A stretch of 64,000 nt of DNA from Myroides odoratus (GCF_001549985.1 NZ_LROZ01000008.1:62001-126000); one strand, 5' to 3'; shown: positions 46,338 to 53,970, counted from the stretch's first letter. Numbers and translations: made by a program. Notes: generated by a model from the sequence alone, not told the origin.

Positions 46338-46368
46338 CAAATATAAATAGCAATTAAAACATTACAAA
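46338..46368 (-). promoter_or_regulatory. Promoter of the giant surface-protein gene
   Basis: Minus strand TTTG (46365-46368), a 19-base spacer, TATATTTG (46338-46345): full consensus, 23 bases before the ATG. Confidence 0.75.
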
Positions 46369-47011
46369 TTGAGAAGTATAGGTTCCTTTTAGCAGAGTAG
46401 TGTAAGATTTAAACTAAAAAAAATAAAAGCACAAAAAAACAAGGGATTATCGCCTTACTTTTTAACTTAAAACTCCTTTTATAAGCATAAACAGCAAAGT
46501 TGTTAACGTTTTACTTTTATTTATAAAGCAAGTAAACACCACAGATTACATCTAAAAAAACAGTATTTATCTTAAAACAACCCTCAAATAAGCAAAAAAT
46601 AAAATACTCGATTTAGGGATTAGATCCCCTTCTATTAATCAGTATCCCTGATTCAAGCTTAGAAATAGCCTGGAGCAAGCCTTGACACTCTAGAGGCACC
46701 AAGTTGTATCATCATATGAGCATCCTAATTACGCTCCTTTTCGTTCGTATTTATCTCATTCGAAATCAGCAGCTATCTTTTTTAAAAAAAAATTTCTTCC
46801 CTAAAATTTGGGAATGGCGCAAAAAAAAAGATGTGCGGTGCACATCCTCGACTTGTGGAATTTTTCCACATTTTCATTACCCACTTTTTAGTAATTGAAT
46901 CCCAATATCTTAGATTGATTTCTATACAAAAAGTTGATTTTTAGTTATATTTTATCTTTTTATCAGGTCTAATAGCAAGTAAAATAAGCTCCTTTCAGAT
47001 CAAATAAACGA
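46369..47011. other. AT-rich gene-free interval with two adjacent short hairpins
   Basis: About 640 bases with no supportable gene; a 64-codon frame at 46704-46898 looks random. Two perfect 7-bp hairpins stand side by side: GATGTGC/GCACATC (46830-46846, 3-base loop) and TGTGGAA/TTCCACA (46854-46870, 3-base loop). The first is preceded by a run of A. They could end a minus-strand transcript or be a small structured RNA; no more can be said. Confidence 0.5.
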
Positions 47012-47521
47012 TTACTGAATATCTTCAATCATACGTTCTACCTTAACGTCTAAAACTCCACGTCCTAGATTGTCTGTCAAATCCATAAACGCACGTTTAG
47101 AAATATCAACGGATCTCCCTTTTGTAAAAGGCCCACGATCGGTTACAGTCAATACAACTGAACGTTTATTTCTCAAGTTCGTTACTTTGATTTTAGTTCC
47201 AAAAGGCAGTGTTTTATGGGCTGCCGTGTATTTTGAATTGTCAAAAACCTCTCCGCTTGCCGTTTTTTTACCAGAGAATTTATCGTGGTAATACGAAGCT
47301 TTTGTTTCATCGCTAACTACTTCAAAAGAGTCATCCTCTACTTCAGCCATCACGATAGAATCTTCTTCTATACTCGGTAAATCTAATGTTGCAACAGTAT
47401 CCAAAACCTGTTCCATACGAACAGCAGCAGGCTTGTTTTTTTCTTTTAATTTACCAGCCTCTTCAAAACTTGATAAAGTGAAGATGGCTAAAGCAAAAAT
47501 TATATATTGAAAATATTTCAT
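47012..47521 (-). CDS. rlpA: RlpA-like double-psi beta-barrel protein
   Basis: 169 residues. Signal peptide (1-20 or so), a polar linker (about 22-78), then an RlpA/DPBB domain: ASYYHDKFSGKKTASGE (about 80-96), TAAHKTLPFGTKIKVTN and VTDRGPFTKGRSVDIS with the catalytic-type Asp. RlpA proteins are septal lytic transglycosylases acting on peptide-free glycans. The SPOR domain of Pseudomonas RlpA is missing, as is usual in short flavobacterial forms. No lipobox cysteine is evident, so it is likely secreted to the periplasm. Confidence 0.87.
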   Translation of the reverse strand: MKYFQYIIFALAIFTLSSFEEAGKLKEKNKPAAVRMEQVLDTVATLDLPSIEEDSIVMAEVEDDSFEVVSDETKASYYHDKFSGKKTASGEVFDNSKYTAAHKTLPFGTKIKVTNLRNKRSVVLTVTDRGPFTKGRSVDISKRAFMDLTDNLGRGVLDVKVERMIEDIQ

Positions 47522-47574
47522 ATCTCTTGTTTCAAAAAATAGATACTATTTCAAAACAAGAAGTATACCAAAAT

Positions 47575-47601
47575 AAAAAAGAGAGCTTGAAGCTCTCTTT
47601 A
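47575..47601 (-). terminator. Terminator of the small four-helix membrane protein gene
   Basis: AAAGAGAGCTT / AAGCTCTCTTT with a 2-base centre and a T run on the minus strand, 19 bases after the stop. Confidence 0.75.
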
Positions 47602-47619
47602 TTTATCTTTTATATGTTA

Positions 47620-48045
47620 TTATGCAAACCAAGCAGTCCAAGGAATTCTAGATAAGATTAAAACTAATCCAATCGTATAGAAAATAGCGAACATTTTAAA
47701 TTTCTTGTTGCTATCTGTGGTCTTTTTGTGTTTTGACCATCCAATTGTAATCAACGCAATTGCAATGATATTAATTAGTGGGTGCTCTAAAGCGTACAAT
47801 CTTAAAGTAGAGTCTTTCATCGCTACACCAAAACCTTGTACTAAAGGTGAAACGAAATACAAGATAATCCCTAACAATAATTGAATGTGACAGAAGATTA
47901 ACCCTATCAAACCTAATTTGCGATCTTTCTCTGTAAACTCTTTTTTAGAGCTTAATCCTACAAAAGCATTAATTACTACGATTACCAAAAAAATCAATGC
48001 TAAATATGCAACGCCTGAATGCGCTGGCTGTAACATTTTATCCAT
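47620..48045 (-). CDS. Small four-helix membrane protein, cytochrome b-like
   Basis: 141 residues with four hydrophobic helices (about 11-31, 46-66, 87-107 and 118-136). Histidines H9 (PAHSG), one in the second helix (IFCHIQLLLG) and one in the third (LEHPLINI) could ligate haem, and flavobacterial homologues are commonly labelled 'cytochrome B'. That label is not proven by the sequence. Single gene with a -7 box and terminator. Confidence 0.6.
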   Translation of the reverse strand: MDKMLQPAHSGVAYLALIFLVIVVINAFVGLSSKKEFTEKDRKLGLIGLIFCHIQLLLGIILYFVSPLVQGFGVAMKDSTLRLYALEHPLINIIAIALITIGWSKHKKTTDSNKKFKMFAIFYTIGLVLILSRIPWTAWFA

Positions 48046-48067
48046 ATTGTTGTTATTAGTTTACTGA

Positions 48068-48075
48068 CAAATATA
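48068..48075 (-). promoter_or_regulatory. -7 promoter element of the four-helix membrane protein gene
   Basis: TATATTTG on the minus strand, 22 bases upstream of the ATG. Confidence 0.5.
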
Positions 48076-48295
48076 AATAAAACAATTGAAACTAAACGCT
48101 TTGCTATTTGATTTACATTCTACCATTTCGAATGCTTTAATCCGTACGAATACCTCAATATAATCCGTTAATCTCGAGAAAAATATGCAAAAATAAAGGT
48201 TCGCTCGTTTTGATACCCTCAATCAAAGTTTTAACCCCATCAAGCCATTATATCCGCAAAAACAAATATCTTAGGTCTTTGTAATTTGTTTTCAC

Positions 48296-48559
48296 ATGAT
48301 CAAAACGCTTCGTATTCTTTATCCTTACTATCTCCTTTCTTGTGGGATAACGTTACTTCTTGGACTGACGACTGCGCTATGGTGGGGCATTCCTCCACTC
48401 CTTGCTACTTTACTTTCGATGATGTATTTTAGGACTTTTCGCTCCTACGAACTCTATTTTTTCAAGAACAAAGGATGGCAACCCCTTCACCTCGTACTCA
48501 CTTTATTCGGTAGTATGATGGTTCTTTCACTTATTCTCTCCACGTTTAAAACAACCTAA
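48296..48559 (+). CDS. Small hydrophobic protein, putative membrane partner of the ABC ATPase
   Basis: 87 residues with three hydrophobic segments (about 9-28, 31-47 and 65-84) and few charged residues. Not recognised as a known family. The ABC-type ATPase starts 2 bases after its stop, so the pair is an operon and this protein may be, or help form, the membrane part. It is far smaller than a normal ABC permease, so it may rather be an accessory subunit. Confidence 0.6.
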   Translation: MIKTLRILYPYYLLSCGITLLLGLTTALWWGIPPLLATLLSMMYFRTFRSYELYFFKNKGWQPLHLVLTLFGSMMVLSLILSTFKTT

Positions 48560-48561
48560 TC

Positions 48562-49152
48562 ATGTCTACCTTATACTTGGATAGCCTTGTGTATCAAGTG
48601 CAGCACAAAAACATACTCAACAATATCTATTTTCAACTGCAAACGGGCGAACTTATTGAACTCATTGGATCAAATGGAGCAGGAAAATCTACCTTTCTTG
48701 AGGTATTATTTGGCACAAAAAAAGCGCAGCATTTGCACCTTCGAGTTGATCAAAAATTAATCCGAAAAACACGTGATCTACAACGCTATTTTGCGTTGAA
48801 ACCTCAGTTTTCATTTTTTCCAAAACAACTTCGACTCCAAGAGGTACTACCAAAGAGGTATTGGCATTGGTCTGAATTTGAACAGCAACTTCATTCCCCT
48901 ATTTCAAGCTTTTCCATGGGTATTCAGCAATTGATTCAAACGTTGTTTGTACTTGAATTACCTCAACCCTTTATTCTTTTAGATGAGCCTTTTGCTGGTC
49001 TTTCTCCAATTCTTCAGGAACAACTTCTTGTTATACTTCAAGAAAAGAAACAAACCAAGGGGATACTCATCGTCAACCATATTCTAGGTCTATTATCCTC
49101 CATTCGCACCAAACAATTGCAACTACATAACGGTAGTATCCAATCTACTTAA
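48562..49152 (+). CDS. Short ABC-type ATPase with degenerate signature motif
   Basis: 196 residues. Walker A GSNGAGKST (about 36-44), Q-loop Gln in LKPQFSFFPKQ, Walker B FILLDEPFAGLSP (about 138-150) and the H-loop His in LIVNH are intact. The signature reads FSMGIQQ instead of LSGGQ, and the whole domain is shorter than usual (~220-240). Partner is probably the 87-residue membrane protein just upstream. Substrate unknown. Its last 33 codons and the terminator are duplicated 1700 bases downstream (see repeats). Confidence 0.78.
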   Translation: MSTLYLDSLVYQVQHKNILNNIYFQLQTGELIELIGSNGAGKSTFLEVLFGTKKAQHLHLRVDQKLIRKTRDLQRYFALKPQFSFFPKQLRLQEVLPKRYWHWSEFEQQLHSPISSFSMGIQQLIQTLFVLELPQPFILLDEPFAGLSPILQEQLLVILQEKKQTKGILIVNHILGLLSSIRTKQLQLHNGSIQST

Positions 49153-49183
49153 CAAGGCTTTCAACGTATATTGAAAGCCTTTT
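49054..49183 (+). repeat. Direct repeat, left copy (ABC gene 3' end plus terminator)
   Basis: 130 bases matching 50754-50883 at an exact 1700-base offset with six substitutions (49077, 49079, 49084, 49085, 49092, 49140) and no gaps. It covers the last 33 codons of the ABC ATPase and the hairpin stem. Confidence 0.95.
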
Positions 49184-49186
49184 TTA
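49154..49186 (+). terminator. Terminator of the ABC operon
   Basis: AAGGCTTTCA / TGAAAGCCTT stem followed by six T. Confidence 0.85.
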
Positions 49187-49332
49187 TATCAAACAAAACC
49201 ATTCAAACACCTATTACCGAATGCATTAAACATTCAAATACACCTTATGATTTCTCCTTTTTGGGTTTTATATTCACGTTATAATCAAACAAAAACCGGG
49301 AACAGGGGAGAGCATACTGAACAACAAAAAAT

Positions 49333-49869
49333 ATGAAAAGATTATTACTCTTATTGTGTACCTCTTTATTTATTTCTTGTTCATCAGACAATACTGAATT
49401 AAATAGAACTGAATTAGATACTAAAGACTTGTATCTACAATCTAATCTTCCAAAAATTCTTGAATTAAACCAGTCAGAAATAAACCATTTTAAAAAACAC
49501 ATGGTACTTAATGAAAGAGGCGTTTTGGCATCTTGGGACGGAGATTTTTTAGAAAAAGTATATGGAAGCGGAGAAGAATATAAATCAATCATTGTAAAAA
49601 TATACAATGATCTAGATATAAATCCTACTCAAATCATTATTGTTGATACAAATAATAACGAAAGAATAATTAATCTAAGGGAGCCTACAGTATCGGGAAG
49701 CAAATACCCAACATTTAAGAGAGAAGATCCCTATGTACGTGAAATAAGAGGCGCGTCAAATAGACAAAATAATGATGATGGATGCTTTAAACAAGAAAAT
49801 AGTACATGTATCATCGTAGTTAAAGAAATAAAACCTGTTGCCAAATTTCCTATTGATAGCGTTCAATAA
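49333..49869 (+). CDS. Lipoprotein of unrecognised family (paralogue A)
   Basis: 178 residues. Signal peptide ending in a lipobox (LFISC, Cys16), so an envelope lipoprotein; the acidic SSDNTE after the cysteine resembles surface-export signals of Bacteroidota. Residues 39-113 align without gaps to residues 31-105 of the next gene, 39 of 75 identical by hand count (shared words LPKIL, FKK, SWDG, QIIIV, ERI). The C-terminal ~65 residues are different, polar, and hold two cysteines (Cys151, Cys159). Not recognised as any known domain. The surrounding DNA is more AT-rich than the flanks and is bracketed by direct repeats, suggesting recent insertion. Confidence 0.7.
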   Translation: MKRLLLLLCTSLFISCSSDNTELNRTELDTKDLYLQSNLPKILELNQSEINHFKKHMVLNERGVLASWDGDFLEKVYGSGEEYKSIIVKIYNDLDINPTQIIIVDTNNNERIINLREPTVSGSKYPTFKREDPYVREIRGASNRQNNDDGCFKQENSTCIIVVKEIKPVAKFPIDSVQ

Positions 49870-49928
49870 AACCAATTCTCAACTTAAAACTAAGCAGTTG
49901 CAATTCAAAATTTCACAAACAATCCAAT

Positions 49929-50678
49929 ATGATTAAAAAAATATGTTTATTCTTATTCTCTCTTTCACTACTAGCTTGTAAAAAAGAATCTTCTGAAGAA
50001 ATTTATATTAAAACTTATCTCCCAAAGATCTTAAACTTAGTGCCCACAGACATAGACCGTTTCAAGAAAAATATGGTTATTAATCAAGAAGGTAATCTAA
50101 CCTCTTGGGATGGAGAAATATTGGAAAAAGCATATCACACAGACGATGATTATATGTTTGCATCCTTAGGGATCTACAACAAACTAGGCATCTATCCTGC
50201 GCAAATAATTATTGTGAATAAAGATAACAGCGAAAGAATTCTATATCCTGGTTTTTTTGATATCAATAACACGAGAGTAGCTTTATCTGAAATTCAAGAT
50301 TGGGATGCGCTATTCTATATCACTTCAACCAATTGCGGAACATGTATGCAAGACTATCAAAGAATGAATCAACTTACCACTAAATACGCAGGTAAAAAGA
50401 TAAAGTTTGTCGCTATTTTTGACAAAGTCAAAAACATAGAAAATTACAAAAAAGGTGAAATCTACAAGACAGATGGTTTTCTTAATGAAAATTGGATTAT
50501 TTTACAAAAAAACAATCTACTACCTTTACTAACAGAAAAATATCATGATAGTTTAGGCGTGCCCTTTATCTTTTTCAGAAAAGACAAGGTAGATTTAAAA
50601 AAATATTTCACCTCCTCTCGTAACAGTGAAATTGATGAATATATATCCAATAACTTTGAGAGTAAAACTGAAGATTAA
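49929..50678 (+). CDS. Lipoprotein with the same N-terminal domain fused to a thioredoxin-like domain (paralogue B)
   Basis: 249 residues. Canonical lipobox LLAC with Cys17 followed by KKESSEE. Residues about 31-105 share the domain of the preceding gene. Residues about 122-245 look like a thioredoxin-fold domain: strand DALFYI, the redox motif C136-G-T-C139, strand KFVAIF, and a likely cis-proline at P212 in GVPFIFF. It may act as a membrane-tethered thiol oxidoreductase or thiol reductant in the periplasm or at the surface. It follows paralogue A after 59 bases on the same strand, probably as one transcript. Partner and substrate unknown. Confidence 0.72.
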   Translation: MIKKICLFLFSLSLLACKKESSEEIYIKTYLPKILNLVPTDIDRFKKNMVINQEGNLTSWDGEILEKAYHTDDDYMFASLGIYNKLGIYPAQIIIVNKDNSERILYPGFFDINNTRVALSEIQDWDALFYITSTNCGTCMQDYQRMNQLTTKYAGKKIKFVAIFDKVKNIENYKKGEIYKTDGFLNENWIILQKNNLLPLLTEKYHDSLGVPFIFFRKDKVDLKKYFTSSRNSEIDEYISNNFESKTED

Positions 50679-50753
50679 TCTCTTTCTTAAAACCTCTAAT
50701 CTTTGATGTATTTATCTTAAATGAATACCCAATATATTCCATTAATCAAACCG

Positions 50754-50852
50754 ACCAAGGGGATACTCATCGTCAATCCTATTTCAGGTCTGTTATCCTC
50801 CATTCGCACCAAACAATTGCAACTACATAACGGTAGTATTCAATCTACTTAA
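50754..50852 (+). pseudogene. Remnant of the ABC ATPase 3' end
   Basis: Encodes the last 33 residues of the ATPase at 48562-49152 in the same frame, ending at the same stop, but lacks everything upstream. The H-loop His is changed to Pro (IVNP) and the following Leu to Ser, so it is clearly non-functional. DNA just upstream (50700-50753) is unrelated to the ATPase gene. Confidence 0.88.
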
Positions 50853-50883
50853 CAAGGCTTTCAACGTATATTGAAAGCCTTTT
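50754..50883 (+). repeat. Direct repeat, right copy
   Basis: Second copy of 49054-49183, 124 of 130 bases identical. It keeps the terminator stem but has a shorter T run, and may terminate the lipoprotein genes. Confidence 0.95.
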
Positions 50884-50976
50884 AAATGAGTCCAACATCA
50901 TATCATAAACAACAAAGACCCTCAACGAAGTTGAAGGCCTTTGCTAACTAACATATCTAATTCAAAAAGTAATAAT

Positions 50977-52947
50977 CTATTTCTTGGTACTAATTTCAAT
51001 CACACCACTTTCACCTTCTTTTCCATATTTTTCTTTTGCCATCTCTCCTTTTAAAACATGCATGCTTTCTATATCTTCCGATTTAATTGCACTTATTTCA
51101 GTAGGCTTTACTGCTTTTCCATTTAATACATACAAAAAAGGAGTGTTCGTATCATCTTGTGTTGAAGTAAAAGAAAATGAACTAGATGCCTGTCCTTTTC
51201 CATTCGCAGTTCTCACTTGTTTTGTTTCAGCATTCACAACGATAACTCCATTTTTTCCTTTTTCTCCAAATTTATCCATGCTCTGTTGCGTGCTATACAC
51301 ATTGATACTTCCATTCCCAAGACCCGCTGGATTTAATTCCTTTAATTCTTCCAAGGAAACTTCTTTTCCATTGTAAATAATTAATTTATCCTTCATTCGC
51401 TCTAAATCCTGCTTTATCGATTTCTCCATTTTTTTTCTCGACTTTTCCATATCCTTTCGAGAAGCTTCCATGTCTTTTCTCGACTTTTCCATTTCTTTAC
51501 GAGCAACTTCCATTTCCTTTCTTGCCTCCTCCCTTTCTTTGGTAAGTTGTTCTTTATTCTTATTCCATTTTTCCTTCGTTCTTTGAGCATCATTCAGGAG
51601 TGTCTCTTTATCTAAATTATACGAATAAGAGATTCCATCTTCATTGGCTTCCTTTCCTAATTTCGAAAATTCTTCCATAGTATACTCTTTCCCATTGATA
51701 ATAATACGAGTATTGGAATCAACAGCCCCAGAGGTATTAAAACTATAGGTTTGGGTTTTGCCCTCTGCCATTCGTTGTACTGTGTGCAAACGGTGCTCCT
51801 CTTCCGTCAGCTCTTTGCCATTTCGAGTTAATTTTATTTTGCCTGATGGATCATTGGTTGTAATATAAATTATCCCATCTTTTACCTGACTATCGTCAGC
51901 TGCTTCTTTCGCTGATGTTCTTTCTGTAGCCTCCTTTACAGCCGCATCAAGTTCATCTTTCGCTATTGAAGTTAATTCTTCTCCACTGCTATTATGGGAA
52001 ACTACTGCATGCTGTTCTTGTTTTTTTTCAGGTTCCTGTTCGATAGCATTTGATTCTTGATCAATAAATCGAACTTCTGCTTGGGTTTTGATTTGAAAAA
52101 GCAAAAAGAATCCCACCGCTAAAGGAAGGCATAAAACAAATTTTGATTTTCTCATATTTTTAGATTTTGGTTGGTTTAACATCATGATTCTCTTTTTTAA
52201 ATCTGAAGATCCAAAAGAGTTAACTAAAGAAAATGAAGGTGTCTTAGCTTCTTCAAACTGCACCAAAGTCATTTGATACTCGTAACTATTTTGCTTGGCC
52301 GTTACCTTTTGATCTACGATATACTCTAAATTGAGGCGAACCACTCGCTCCAAGATCACTAACAGGGGATTGAACCAAAAAATTCGACGTAAAAAGTGCA
52401 CTAGTAGCAAATCAACAGTATGCTTCTGTTGCACATGGATATGTTCATGCTGGATGATGGTTTCTAATGCTGCTATATCCTTATAATTGGAGGGTAATAC
52501 AATCCAGTTCCAAAACGAATAAGCTTCTTTAGTATTCGTATCCACTTTGATATTCGATTGTGATTTCCAAAATTGCAATTGTTTAATATGGCGAATCAAT
52601 CGCAACACTTTACCACAAAAGAAAAGGCCTATAATCAGGGTAATTCCTCCAAATAATACGGGTATCAATGCCTCTACATTCAGCTGTTCGAAGAAACTTT
52701 GTTGTTCTTCTATTCTAGGTACCTCCTTGGTTTCGTGAAGCAACATAGACCAATCAAAACGCTGTTCAATGTATACTGTTTTTGTGAAACTCAGCAGTGG
52801 TAATAAGAAACTACATGCAATTCCGATAAGAAAATAATAGCGAATAGCAGCAAAAAAAGTTTCCTTTTTCAAAAACAAAAAATAAAAACCTAAGACCAGT
52901 AACAACAAGCCGTTTGCTTTTAGTACATATAAGATAAAAGGAGTCAT
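50977..52947 (-). CDS. M56-family (BlaR1-like) membrane metallopeptidase with coiled coil and plug-like repeats
   Basis: 656 residues. The N-terminal part has membrane helices at about 5-27, 36-55 and 93-118. The zinc motif HEHIH (H167, H171) lies in the M56 domain, and a fourth helix is near 272-288. The rest is periplasmic: a charged heptad-like region with repeated (M)E-x-x-RKxME units (about 465-520). Two TonB-plug-like segments end in KGKNGVIVVN and EGESGVIEIS. BlaR1 relatives sense an envelope signal and cleave their BlaI repressor. The beta-lactam-binding domain is absent, so the signal is different and unknown. Encoded 21 bases after the blaI-type gene. Confidence 0.85.
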   Translation of the reverse strand: MTPFILYVLKANGLLLLVLGFYFLFLKKETFFAAIRYYFLIGIACSFLLPLLSFTKTVYIEQRFDWSMLLHETKEVPRIEEQQSFFEQLNVEALIPVLFGGITLIIGLFFCGKVLRLIRHIKQLQFWKSQSNIKVDTNTKEAYSFWNWIVLPSNYKDIAALETIIQHEHIHVQQKHTVDLLLVHFLRRIFWFNPLLVILERVVRLNLEYIVDQKVTAKQNSYEYQMTLVQFEEAKTPSFSLVNSFGSSDLKKRIMMLNQPKSKNMRKSKFVLCLPLAVGFFLLFQIKTQAEVRFIDQESNAIEQEPEKKQEQHAVVSHNSSGEELTSIAKDELDAAVKEATERTSAKEAADDSQVKDGIIYITTNDPSGKIKLTRNGKELTEEEHRLHTVQRMAEGKTQTYSFNTSGAVDSNTRIIINGKEYTMEEFSKLGKEANEDGISYSYNLDKETLLNDAQRTKEKWNKNKEQLTKEREEARKEMEVARKEMEKSRKDMEASRKDMEKSRKKMEKSIKQDLERMKDKLIIYNGKEVSLEELKELNPAGLGNGSINVYSTQQSMDKFGEKGKNGVIVVNAETKQVRTANGKGQASSSFSFTSTQDDTNTPFLYVLNGKAVKPTEISAIKSEDIESMHVLKGEMAKEKYGKEGESGVIEISTKK

Positions 52948-52968
52948 ACGCTTTTCTATTTTAATGGT

Positions 52969-53334
52969 TTACACCTGTTTATTTTTTTCAATGATAGAAA
53001 GAATCTCATTCAATTCTTTTTGTGATACTTGCTTATCTTTAACAAAGAAGTTAACCAAGTTACTGAATGAATTATCGAAATACTTTTGCATGGTTTCTTC
53101 CATGAACATCGAACGATAAGCCTCCATTGTCACCACCGGATAATATTGATGTGATTTACCAAAAGCGCGATAAGCAACCACTCCCTTTTCTTCCAAGATG
53201 CGCACTAAAGTTGATAAGGTATTGTAATGTGGTTTCGGTTCTGGCATTTCTGCCAATATATCATTAATGAATCCTTTTTCCAGCTTCCAAAGGATGTGCA
53301 TGATTTCTTCTTCTTTGTTCGTTAATTTTTCCAT
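52969..53334 (-). CDS. BlaI/MecI/CopY-family transcriptional repressor
   Basis: 121-residue winged-helix repressor. Begins with KLTNKEEEIMHILWKLEKG, the family's first helices; the recognition helix is in PHYNTLSTLVRILEEKGVV and the dimer tail follows. The frame extends to a TTG at 53385, but that codon lies in the -33 promoter element, so the ATG at 53334 is the start and gives normal length. Paired with the M56 peptidase that would inactivate it. Two palindromes sit on its own promoter, so autoregulation is very likely. Confidence 0.92.
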   Translation of the reverse strand: MEKLTNKEEEIMHILWKLEKGFINDILAEMPEPKPHYNTLSTLVRILEEKGVVAYRAFGKSHQYYPVVTMEAYRSMFMEETMQKYFDNSFSNLVNFFVKDKQVSQKELNEILSIIEKNKQV

Positions 53335-53355
53335 TTGTGTTTCTTTTAACTCTAA

Positions 53356-53401
53356 CAAACATATAACTAAAAATTTAGTTATCAAACTAATTTTTTAGTT
53401 T
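53356..53401 (-). promoter_or_regulatory. blaI-M56 promoter with two palindromic operators
   Basis: Minus strand TTTG (53383-53386), a 19-base spacer, TATGTTTG (53356-53363). A palindrome with 9-base arms (ATAACTAAA-AA-TTTAGTTAT, 53363-53382) fills the spacer exactly. A second with 7-base arms (AAACTAA/TTAGTTT, 53384-53401) covers the -33 element. Confidence 0.8.
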
Positions 53402-53429
53402 TCAATAAAAATTAATTAAAAAATATAAA

Positions 53430-53469
53430 AAAAAGCACTGTGAATCTTTCTGATTTACAGTGCTTTTAA
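53430..53469 (-). terminator. Terminator of the TonB receptor-thioredoxin operon
   Basis: AAAAGCACTGT / ACAGTGCTTTT stem with partial pairing of the loop (AATC/GATT), and a T run on the minus strand. Confidence 0.85.
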
Positions 53470-53490
53470 AGAAAAATAACACGTAGTCTC

Positions 53491-53958
53491 CTACAACGCT
53501 TTCAATAATTGAAGCATCTCTTTTGGTCCAACATAGGCATAATGTTGGTATATAATTTCATAGTTTTTATTCAAAATAACCAGAGCGGGATAAGCATTTT
53601 GCGAAGTCAGTGCCTCAGCTAATTCATGTACACCAGATTGAAGTCCTTTTTTTCTATACCCGAACACTTTACCTTGAAACTGTATTTTTTCTTTCGATTC
53701 TGCATCAAAAGAAACAAAATACACTTTGTCCTTTAAAGCCTCTTGTACCGTTGCATTCGAAAACGTCTTCTTCTCCATCAAAGCACAATAATTACACCAA
53801 TTGGTATGTAGAAAAACAACAATCGGTTTTTCTTGTTCCTGCATCTTTTTCTCCAGCGTTGAAAAAGTTATTGCTTGCGCTTGGGCTTTAGGTGCCCAGC
53901 TTATACAAAGCAGTACGACACATCGAATAAAATAATAGCTTAGACTTCTCCCTCTCAT
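53491..53958 (-). CDS. Thioredoxin-family periplasmic protein
   Basis: 155 residues. Signal peptide (about 1-27, ending KAQAQA), then a thioredoxin fold with the active site FLHTNWCNYCALMEKKTF (Cys55 and Cys58, CNYC) and the cis-Pro region NAYPALVIL. This matches the thioredoxin_7/DUF255-like group of small periplasmic reductases. It lies 12 bases after the TonB receptor gene, so is cotranscribed. The receptor's plug carries a CNVC pair that could be its substrate (inference). Confidence 0.85.
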   Translation of the reverse strand: MRGRSLSYYFIRCVVLLCISWAPKAQAQAITFSTLEKKMQEQEKPIVVFLHTNWCNYCALMEKKTFSNATVQEALKDKVYFVSFDAESKEKIQFQGKVFGYRKKGLQSGVHELAEALTSQNAYPALVILNKNYEIIYQHYAYVGPKEMLQLLKAL

Positions 53959-53970
53959 ACATGAACTAAT

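Noticed and set aside
46704..46898. 64-residue plus-strand frame in the gap after the giant gene
   Set aside because: No promoter or family features; it spans the two small hairpins, and the length is expected by chance in AT-rich DNA.
49054..49183. The 130-base repeat as an insertion-sequence terminal repeat
   Set aside because: It is a direct repeat derived from a gene end plus terminator, and no transposase lies between the copies.
49245..49607. 120-residue minus-strand frame opposite lipoprotein A
   Set aside because: Antisense to a gene with a clear signal peptide and lipobox and a conserved paralogue; no own features.
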